This document shows, in pieces, positions 9,201 to 14,506 of a stretch of 45,146 nucleotides of DNA. The stretch lies in NCBI GenBank assembly GCA_013694695.1, contig JACDBX010000079.1, positions 1 through 45,146 of the forward strand, given 5' to 3'. The notes under the pieces are model-generated. The model made no database searches. It saw only the letters and a list, made by a program, of their open reading frames with translations, and was not told the DNA's origin. A program made the position numbers and the translations under genes. Source of the DNA: Gemmatimonadales bacterium (GTDB taxonomy: Bacteria > Gemmatimonadota > Gemmatimonadetes > Gemmatimonadales > GWC2-71-9). The first letter of the stretch is position 1; every line of letters starts with the position of its first letter.

Positions 9201-9252
9201 GTTTTTCGAGCGGTATTTCGGGTTGGGCGGCGGGGCAGGGGCCACGGAGTAG
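6220..9252 (+). CDS. hsdR: Type I restriction endonuclease R subunit (HsdR)
   Basis: Complete 1010-residue motor/nuclease subunit. The N-terminal nuclease has RYDVTILVNGLPMVHVELKR (Asp 154, Glu 168, Lys 170) and a QxxxY-like segment (FNQIDRYQRDSF). The helicase has Walker A ATGSGKT (about 325-331), the DEAD-like box VIFDECHRS (about 423-430) and FGFTGTPIF. The C-terminal helical part (about 760-1000) joins the methylase core in known enzymes. In type I systems this subunit translocates DNA and cuts unmethylated molecules, but needs HsdM and HsdS, neither of which is in the window. It overlaps vapC by ATGA. A solitary role or partners elsewhere are both possible. Confidence 0.93.
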   Translation: MTDTPRRYEAIAFSDESTVVAEFVADAVRETGYQTEAELERRLIRQLEQQAYDHLRIASEADLVANLRLQLERLNRIEFTDDEWARFFTGCIAGASDGIVDKTARIQRDHVQLLTRDDGTVKNVPLIDKKDIHNNTLQVVNQYEAAGRRATRYDVTILVNGLPMVHVELKRRGVDLREAFNQIDRYQRDSFWAGSGLFQYVQLFVISNGTLTKYYSNTVRQGHLDEQQRKRGRRHTSNSYAFTSWWADATNRPIEELHAFAKTFLARHALLNILTRYCVFDVDRKLLVMRPYQIAATEKILQRIATSTNQRQLGQTLAGGYVWHATGSGKTLTSFKAAQLARGLASIDKVLFVVDRKDLDYQTMREYDRFEKGAANSNASTAKLKQQLEDPGARIIITTIQKLARFVDGNARHPIYDQHVVVIFDECHRSQFGDMHREITRAFRHYHLFGFTGTPIFAANAGTGGAPQLRTTEQAFGERLHTYTIVDAINDKNVLPFRIDYINTIRTGSDIRDKQVSAIDTERALLAAERIVQVVGYIREHFDQKTKRTSSYSHDGKRLRGFNSLFATASIEAAKRYYAEFTRQQQELPAAQRLKIGMIYSFAANEETPDGLLDEEEFETAGLDQSSRDFLDGAIADYNAMFGTSYDTSADRFQNYYKDLSLRLKQRELDLVIVVNMFLTGFDATTLNTLWVDKSLRAHGLIQAFSRTNRILNSVKTYGNIISFRDLDQATNDALALFGNKDAKGIVLLKPYAEYHDEYAARVAELLERFPLGQPIIGEVAQKDFIRLFGAILRLRNILTAFDDFADDELLSERDHQDYQSVYLNLYADFRSQADGEKESILEDLVFEIELIKQVEVNVDYILILVEQYLRAKGTGEDSDIRATIDRAVASSPSLRNKRDLIEQFVDSVTITDKVDAAWSAYISRKRAEELDRIITEDGLNADATRAFVDNAFRDGAIPSTGTAITRILPPVTRFSAEGGHAELKRTVLEKLGAFFERYFGLGGGAGATE

Positions 9253-9258
9253 AATCCC

Positions 9259-9276
9259 GTCGGTTCAGCCGCCGAC
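9259..9276. terminator. Weak hairpin between convergent hsdR and hipA
   Basis: GTCGG (9259-9263) and CCGAC (9272-9276) can pair in the 48-nt gap between the two converging stops. There is no T-run on either side, so it is only a weak candidate bidirectional terminator. Confidence 0.25.
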
Positions 9277-9300
9277 TTCCGCTTCAGATGCTGCCCCCAT

Positions 9301-10515
9301 TCACCCCACCCGCCACAGCGCCAGCGATGCGAAGTAGCGCTCCATGGTGTCGACGTGACCAGCCGGCAACTGCGCCAGGTAATTGCCCAAGTTGCGCCAA
9401 GCCATTTTGAAATCGGTCACGGTGTCGTGTACCCGGTCGCTCACCGCTCGGCTCGGGACGCCGACACGATCGGCGAACTTCGCGAAGTGATCCAGCCCGA
9501 TCTCCTGCATCACCTTGCTCCCACCGATCGAGAGCCCAAGCGTGTCGTCGGTCATGTAGATGATCGTGGAGATGTAGTCGTACGCCGGTGACAAGGTCGC
9601 CGTCCGGCCGTCGCGGTAGATCAGCGACCAGTTCTTCAGGTGCATGTCGCCATTCCCGATCAGCACCGTGAAGACCAGCCGGGTCACCAGATCCAGCACC
9701 TCCTCAACACCCCGCTCGGCGAGCAGCACGCGGGCGATGTTCTCACTGCTTGCCCCGGTGTACTTGTCATCGGGGTAACGTCCGAAGACCTGCGCGAAAT
9801 CCTCCGTGTGGATTCGCTGGCCTTCCTGTCGGTCGAAGCGCCGCACCGCCAGCGCCTGGCGCTCCTGCCAAGGAATGTCAGTCGGCAGCCCCTCGATGCC
9901 ATCAATCGACACTAGCCGCGTCTCCGGTACCGGGATGCCGATCGCTCGGGCGAGTTCGAGCATCACCAACTCGTGAGTCGGTACCTGGGGAAAGGTCGGC
10001 GACGGAAGCTTGATGATCCAGTTCCCACCCTCCCCAGTCGCTGGAATGCTCAGCCCACCAGCAACCGATTCGAGCGCGGAAAACTTGAGTTGCACACCGG
10101 CGAGGGAAAACTTGAGTAATCGATCGGTCGACGCACTCGGTTGTACGAGCTCCTCGGATAGCGGTCCGCTGCCACTCGGGATCGCACGAACGTTGCCCGG
10201 GAGGTCGCTGCCAAGTGCGGCAAGGAGCGGAAAGTCGCGCACCGGCTTGGTGCCCACCCGCGCAGCGAGGTAGGTGCGGAGCGCGCCCTCGGGAAGGAGG
10301 TTGGTAAAGTACGGTGCGAGTTTGGTGTGGGTGATCCGTGGCGTGGCGAGTCCGCCCTGCGCCGTTTTGAAGCCGAGGCTCAGGGTCGGCCGATCAGGAT
10401 CGTTCGAGTACGCGGGATCAAAGGCGAAAGTGATCCGGTCGTCGGGAAGACGGACCACCGTCCCGACCCGGCGATCACCGAGCGTGATGCTCAGTGTGCT
10501 CACCTCACTCGACAT
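9301..10515 (-). CDS. hipA: HipA-family serine/threonine kinase toxin
   Basis: 404 residues from the ATG at 10515, chosen because it overlaps the end of hipB by 11 nt and begins the family N-subdomain (STLSITLGDRRVGTVVRL). The HipA N-terminal domain covers roughly residues 5-110. The kinase core has GNWIIKLPSPTFPQVPTHE, RFDRQEGQRIHTEDFAQ and the catalytic/metal loop GNGDMHLKNWS followed by LSPAYDYIST. HipA kinases phosphorylate translation factors such as glutamyl-tRNA synthetase and induce dormancy; the target here is not known. It is in an operon with hipB and converges on hsdR. Confidence 0.92.
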   Translation of the reverse strand: MSSEVSTLSITLGDRRVGTVVRLPDDRITFAFDPAYSNDPDRPTLSLGFKTAQGGLATPRITHTKLAPYFTNLLPEGALRTYLAARVGTKPVRDFPLLAALGSDLPGNVRAIPSGSGPLSEELVQPSASTDRLLKFSLAGVQLKFSALESVAGGLSIPATGEGGNWIIKLPSPTFPQVPTHELVMLELARAIGIPVPETRLVSIDGIEGLPTDIPWQERQALAVRRFDRQEGQRIHTEDFAQVFGRYPDDKYTGASSENIARVLLAERGVEEVLDLVTRLVFTVLIGNGDMHLKNWSLIYRDGRTATLSPAYDYISTIIYMTDDTLGLSIGGSKVMQEIGLDHFAKFADRVGVPSRAVSDRVHDTVTDFKMAWRNLGNYLAQLPAGHVDTMERYFASLALWRVG

Positions 10516-10816
10516 CAACCGTCTCGTCGTCGAGTCGATACAGCGGACGCCCGGAACCGGTCCCGGAATCGACGCCACCAGACCGCACCGACTCGATCAG
10601 ATCGTCAATGACAGGCAGCAGTTCGTTCGGCACCACCCGCAGGTCCATCCCCAACGCACGGACGATCTCGACCAAGGTGCTGAGACGGACATCACGGGCA
10701 CCGCGCTCCAGGTTCGACAGGGTCGCCTGCGTCGAACCTGCCAGCTCAGCGACCCGAGCCTGCGAAAGTTCGAGCAGCCGGCGGCGCCAGACAAGCGTTG
10801 CCGCAGTGGAGTTCAT
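10505..10816 (-). CDS. hipB: HipB-family XRE antitoxin
   Basis: 103 residues. A helix-turn-helix of the Cro/C1 type covers about residues 15-65 (RLLELSQARVAELAGSTQAT, then LSNLERGARDVRLSTL). The tail (LDDETVDVE) is acidic and should contact HipA. The gene overlaps hipA by 11 nt. It should repress the hipBA promoter at 10841-10869. The start is the ATG at 10816; it overlaps the stop of a six-codon upstream frame. Confidence 0.9.
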   Translation of the reverse strand: MNSTAATLVWRRRLLELSQARVAELAGSTQATLSNLERGARDVRLSTLVEIVRALGMDLRVVPNELLPVIDDLIESVRSGGVDSGTGSGRPLYRLDDETVDVE

Positions 10817-10833
10817 AGCTCGTCCAATACCAT
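10813..10833 (-). CDS. Possible six-codon leader peptide before hipB
   Basis: The frame ATG-GTA-TTG-GAC-GAG-CTA-TGA (MVLDEL) begins 7 nt after the -10 box of the hipBA promoter and its stop overlaps the hipB start as ATGA. Such an arrangement could couple hipB translation to a leaderless mini-frame. It may also be chance, since six codons carry little information. Confidence 0.3.
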   Translation of the reverse strand: MVLDEL

Positions 10834-10840
10834 AGTGGAT

Positions 10841-10869
10841 ATAATATACCAGAATGACACCTTAAACAA
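10841..10869 (-). promoter_or_regulatory. hipBA promoter
   Basis: On the minus strand TTGTTT (10869-10864), a 17-nt spacer and TATTAT (10846-10841) form a good sigma-70-like promoter inside an AT-rich island (about 10817-10950) that stands out from the GC-rich surroundings. The island also carries short inverted repeats that could be HipB operators. Confidence 0.55.
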
Positions 10870-11070
10870 TATGGCAACTGCGCATTCAAGCACAATTATA
10901 TATGACTATAGATATAATCAATAGTCACTATATCTGGTACAATATAGATTAGCGCAACGCGTAATGGGGTTGACAGCAGAGACTGCTTCCGTGACCCAAG
11001 CACCTGACTGGCAACGATTTACACCACTGAATCGCGATCACTCAATCCATTGAGCAAAACCATTGACGCC

Positions 11071-11502
11071 TCACCCTCCCAGCAACACCGTTCCCCCCGC
11101 GCCATCACACATCTTCGCCCATACCGCGGCAAACTCCGCCTGGTTGCCCGCCTCCTCGACGAATACCGTCCAGCGCCCCTGATAGACAAAACGGGTCGGT
11201 GTCGATCGACCACCGATTCCGGGCTTCCCGCCGATACGGCCACACACAGCCGGTGCCGGGGAGCGACCATCAACGGGCGGCGGCTGGATCACCACGACGC
11301 TGTCGAAGACTGCGCTCGCCGGATCGTCGAGCAGCGTGGCGAGCGTGGCTTGGGCGGAGTCGCGGAGTGTTGCGGCGTTGGTCGCCGCAGATCGTGCGAT
11401 CGAGTCGGCATTGGCTGCTGCAACCGCCGCGCTGTCAGCACCATGATCCGGCGCGGCATCGGAACACGCCGCGATCATCAGGATGATGGTGAACAACGCC
11501 AT
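11071..11502 (-). CDS. Small lipoprotein, function unknown
   Basis: 143 residues from the ATG at 11502, chosen because it starts a lipoprotein signal (ALFTIILMIAAC, Cys near residue 13). The segment after the Cys is Ala/Asp-rich and low in complexity (SAAVAAANADSIARSAATNA), and the C-terminal part (RFVYQGRWTVFVEEAGNQAE, WAKMCDGAGG) looks like a small globular domain. A longer frame upstream exists only because repeat copy A reads through in frame and joins a kinase-head remnant. The start codon touches the end of the repeat, so the repeat provides its 5' leader. No family was recognised. Confidence 0.68.
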   Translation of the reverse strand: MALFTIILMIAACSDAAPDHGADSAAVAAANADSIARSAATNAATLRDSAQATLATLLDDPASAVFDSVVVIQPPPVDGRSPAPAVCGRIGGKPGIGGRSTPTRFVYQGRWTVFVEEAGNQAEFAAVWAKMCDGAGGTVLLGG

Positions 11503-11650
11503 GCTCGTCGCAAAAGCGGCGGCTCGGCTGATGTCACTGAAGTGACGTCCGCTCCGAGCCGCAGCGGGAATCCCATTTGAGATGCGGCACTCTCTCAGAT
11601 CGAAGGTCGCTTTAGCGACATCAGCCGAGCCGCGGCTTCGAGCCGCGGGC
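11502..11650. repeat. 149-bp palindrome-rich repeat, copy A
   Basis: Colinear with copy B at 14341-14489, without indels and with about 7 mismatches. It contains a perfect 15-bp inverted pair (GGCTCGGCTGATGTC at 11521-11535; its complement at 11617-11631) and several small hairpins (GTCACTGAAGTGAC, GTCGCTTTAGCGAC, GCGGCTTCGAGCCGC). One end touches the start codon of the lipoprotein gene; the other is fused in frame to a kinase-head remnant. Confidence 0.9.
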
Positions 11651-11697
11651 TCGAGGCGGTAGCGTTCGGAAAGTGTTGCGACAAGACGCTCGATCAC
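11650..11697 (-). pseudogene. Kinase N-terminal remnant (16 codons)
   Basis: GTG at 11697 overlaps the stop of K1 (GTGA), exactly as intact neighbours overlap in the array. It reads MIERLVATLSERYRLE, the universal head of these kinases (compare RLTAALADRYRIERELG). After codon 16 the frame passes into repeat copy A without a stop. It marks a lost kinase gene downstream of K1. Confidence 0.8.
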
Positions 11698-14336
11698 TTC
11701 CCCACCTTGCGCCGCAATTCCGCAAAGCCATTGACCGTCATGATGACTTCATCGCCAGTTGCCGACGACGCCGGCAACTTCACGAAATAGAACGAGCGAT
11801 CGTCCGGCGCCACGGAGTAGGCGTTGTGACGATTGTCATTGAGGTAGCGTGTTACCGAGAACAGCTTCCGCTCGGCGACGACCCGGAAGGACCCCGCTGC
11901 GGCGAGTTCAGCGGCGACGAGATTCTGGTCCCCATCACGAAAGAAGAGCTCCCGTCCCGAGTGCGACCACAGCGGCTCCGAGCCTCCGTTGTGGGACACC
12001 GGGTACCGCGCCGTACCGGCGTCGGGAAACGGCCGCACGTACACCTCGGTGCGCCCCGTCGCGTCTGACGCGTAGGCGACCCAACGACCATCCGGCGACA
12101 TCGCCGGCGAGAATTCCTCTGCCGGCGTGGTGGCAACCGGCACCAAGGTAGAATCCCCCGTCGTCCGGCGCGCGAAGACGTCGCGTCCGCCGCCGGATCC
12201 CGCCCGGAACACAATCCACCGTCCGTCTGGCGAGTAACCGCCCTCATCGACGGAAACCTGTAACGAGAAGAGCGGCTTTGGCGGTGCGCTCCCGTCCGCC
12301 GGGACGTGATAGGTCGCAATCGGCCCGCCCTGATCGGACGTGAATACGACCTCCCGACCATCAGGCGACCAACTGGGACGGTAATTCTGGGTCCCACCTG
12401 CCGAAACCTTGGTGAAGGAGCCGTTCGGCAATGCCTTCACCCACAGTTCCTGTCGCCCGCCCCGAACCACGGAGACGGCGAGTTGCGATCCATCGGGCGA
12501 TACGGCGATGGGTCCGAACTCGCCTCGCCAGTTGGGATCGACCACTTCCTCCCGGCCGCCATCCCGATGGACCCGGACCGCTTCGTTCCCGGGACCCGCC
12601 ATCGAATACACGAAGGTGCCATCCTCGGAAACCGAGAGCGACCCGACCATGGCGACGCCAACGGAAAGTCCTGTCGTGATGGTCGTGAACCCGCCCGTCG
12701 CGATGCCTTTCTTCGTGTCAAAGCGCGCTGCGCGGAGGGTGCCGTCACCCTGGACAACCATGAGGTGGCCGCTCGGGACGTATCGCGCCAACACACCGGG
12801 CGCGATCGAGGTCACCTTTCCCGACGTGATGTCCATCACGCCGACTGTGGGATCTCCGGTGACGGGGATCACGGTGAGAAGCACGCGGCGTCCTCCAGGA
12901 AGCGCCTGGGGCCAGTAGTAGAAGAGCGCATTGGACGATGCCTCGGCGGTCCCCACCAACTCGGCGGCCCCACCGTTTTCACGGATCCGCATCAGGTCCC
13001 GTCCGAATCGCGGACCGCTGAGATAGTAGATCCATCCATCATCACTCCACGACAGCCCGATGCCATAAGTGGAGTCTGCGACCAGCGTGCGGATGGTGCC
13101 GCCGTCGAGGGGAAGCACCTTGAGCGCACCCGGGAAGCCGGTGTTGAACGCGATCTGCCTGCTGTCCGGGGAGAAGGTCGTTGCCCAGGCGAGATCGGCC
13201 CCCGGCAGTGGTTTCGAGGTCAATTCGTCGCTGGCGCGCGACATCAGTGCGCCCTCGAGGCCCGAGTAGAGGACCCGGGAGTCATCGGGCGCGATGACGG
13301 GATTTCCGAAGGCGTGATCGAAGTGATCCATCCGGACGCTGAACCGCCGCACCGGGGATTCCGGGGTGCGCTGTGTCCATCCGATGACCGCAACAACCGC
13401 AAGCACGAGGCCCAACACCCCGAGCGCCACCGCACGACCGCGCCATGTGCGGGCATCGCGTGACGGCGCGAGATGAATTGTGGAGGCTGCGGTCGAATAG
13501 CTGCGGTCGGCCAGCGCCGCGGCGAATTCCGCCGCCGTCGCGAATCGATCGGCCGGCAACTTCTCCAGTGCAGTGAGCACGGCAGCCTCCACCGACACCG
13601 GAATGTTTCTCCGCTGTGCGATGAGTCCGACCGGATCACTGGTCATTACCTTGGCGATGATCGCCTGGGCCGTTGATCCCGTGAACGGTGGATCGCCGGT
13701 CAGCATCTCGTAGGTCATCACACCGAGGGCGTACACATCGGAGCGGGCGGTAATCTCGCGCTCACCCATCGCCTGCTCGGGACTCATGTAGTGCGGCGTG
13801 CCCAGCGACATCCCGGTCTCGGTCATCCGGGAGCCACCACCCGCGCTCGATACCGCCAGTGCGATCCCGAAATCCGCCACCAGCGCGCTGCCGTCATGTA
13901 GGAGGATGTTTTCGGGCTTGATGTCACGATGGATCACGCCGTGTCGATGAGCGTAGTCGAGTGCCCCAGCGACCTCGGTGGCGAGGCGCACCGCATCGCC
14001 AACCGGCAACTGCTTTTCCCGGTCGAGTCGGTCACGCAGTGACTCGCCCTCGACGAACGGCATCACATAGAACGCGGTGCCATTCACTTCGCCCGAATCG
14101 ATCAAGCCGAGGATGTGCGGATGCTGCAGCGTTGCGATGGTCTTGATCTCGCGCAGAAATCGCTCGGCGCCGATCACCGCCGCCAGCTCAGGGCGCAGCA
14201 CCTTGATGGCGACCTTGCGTTCGTGCTTGATATCCTCGGCCAAATAGACGGTGGCCATGCCACCCTGGCCGAGCTCGCGCTCGATGCGGTAGCGGTCGGC
14301 GAGTGCTGCCGTCAAACGTGTGAGCGAGTCGGTCAT
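11694..14336 (-). CDS. K1: membrane Ser/Thr kinase with TolB/WD40-like propeller sensor
   Basis: 880 residues. The Hanks-type kinase domain covers about 16-275 and is intact: GQGGMATVYLA loop, VAIKVL (Lys 45), HRDIKPEN (Asp 138), ADFG (Asp 155) and SPEQAMGER. One transmembrane helix follows at about 302-320 (ALGVLGLVLAVVAVIGW). The remaining 550 residues have repeated blades such as VSPDGSQLAVSV, WSPDGREVVFTSD and MSPDGRWVAYASD, a TolB-like beta-propeller expected in the periplasm. It should sense an envelope or nutrient signal and phosphorylate cytosolic targets. The ATG lies 4 nt from repeat copy B, which forms its leader. It is the only kinase here bracketed on both sides by the repeat. 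Confidence 0.92.
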   Translation of the reverse strand: MTDSLTRLTAALADRYRIERELGQGGMATVYLAEDIKHERKVAIKVLRPELAAVIGAERFLREIKTIATLQHPHILGLIDSGEVNGTAFYVMPFVEGESLRDRLDREKQLPVGDAVRLATEVAGALDYAHRHGVIHRDIKPENILLHDGSALVADFGIALAVSSAGGGSRMTETGMSLGTPHYMSPEQAMGEREITARSDVYALGVMTYEMLTGDPPFTGSTAQAIIAKVMTSDPVGLIAQRRNIPVSVEAAVLTALEKLPADRFATAAEFAAALADRSYSTAASTIHLAPSRDARTWRGRAVALGVLGLVLAVVAVIGWTQRTPESPVRRFSVRMDHFDHAFGNPVIAPDDSRVLYSGLEGALMSRASDELTSKPLPGADLAWATTFSPDSRQIAFNTGFPGALKVLPLDGGTIRTLVADSTYGIGLSWSDDGWIYYLSGPRFGRDLMRIRENGGAAELVGTAEASSNALFYYWPQALPGGRRVLLTVIPVTGDPTVGVMDITSGKVTSIAPGVLARYVPSGHLMVVQGDGTLRAARFDTKKGIATGGFTTITTGLSVGVAMVGSLSVSEDGTFVYSMAGPGNEAVRVHRDGGREEVVDPNWRGEFGPIAVSPDGSQLAVSVVRGGRQELWVKALPNGSFTKVSAGGTQNYRPSWSPDGREVVFTSDQGGPIATYHVPADGSAPPKPLFSLQVSVDEGGYSPDGRWIVFRAGSGGGRDVFARRTTGDSTLVPVATTPAEEFSPAMSPDGRWVAYASDATGRTEVYVRPFPDAGTARYPVSHNGGSEPLWSHSGRELFFRDGDQNLVAAELAAAGSFRVVAERKLFSVTRYLNDNRHNAYSVAPDDRSFYFVKLPASSATGDEVIMTVNGFAELRRKVGK

Positions 14337-14340
14337 CGTG

Positions 14341-14489
14341 TGCTCGTCGCTAAAGCGACGGCTCGGCTGATGTCACTGAAGTGACGTCCGCTCCGAGCCG
14401 CAACGGGAATCCCATTCGAGAAGCGGCACTCTCTCAGATCGAAGGTCGCTTTAGCGACATCAGCCGAGCCGCGGCTTTCAGCCGCGGGC
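14341..14489. repeat. 149-bp palindrome-rich repeat, copy B
   Basis: Direct repeat of 11502-11650 in the same orientation, about 95% identical, 2839 bp away. The 15-bp inverted pair lies at 14360-14374 and 14456-14470. Nested hairpins are GTCGCTAAAGCGAC, GTCACTGAAGTGAC, GTCGCTTTAGCGAC and CCGCGGCTTTCAGCCGCGG. It fills the gap between K2 and K1 and ends 4 nt before the K1 start. Confidence 0.9.
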
Positions 14490-14506
14490 AATCGAGCGCC
14501 TGACAT
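14489..14506 (-). pseudogene. Six-codon kinase-head remnant after K2
   Basis: ATG overlaps the K2 stop (TGATG) and reads MSGARL, like the first codons of K7 (MSGPARL). It then runs directly into repeat copy B in the same reading frame that copy A uses. It is short, so the assignment leans on position and on the parallel at 11650-11697. Confidence 0.45.

Noticed and set aside
10817-10950. Classical HipB operator (TATCC-N8-GGATA)
   Set aside because: The AT-rich island has partial palindromes around GGATATAATATACC but no proper spaced TATCC/GGATA pair.
11040-11056. Small hairpin CTCAA/TTGAG downstream of the lipoprotein gene
   Set aside because: Stem of only five pairs and no T-run; not a supportable terminator.
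11502-14489. CRISPR array or IS element formed by the two 149-bp repeats
   Set aside because: There are only two full copies 2.8 kb apart with a kinase gene between them; no cas genes, no transposase and no obvious target duplication.
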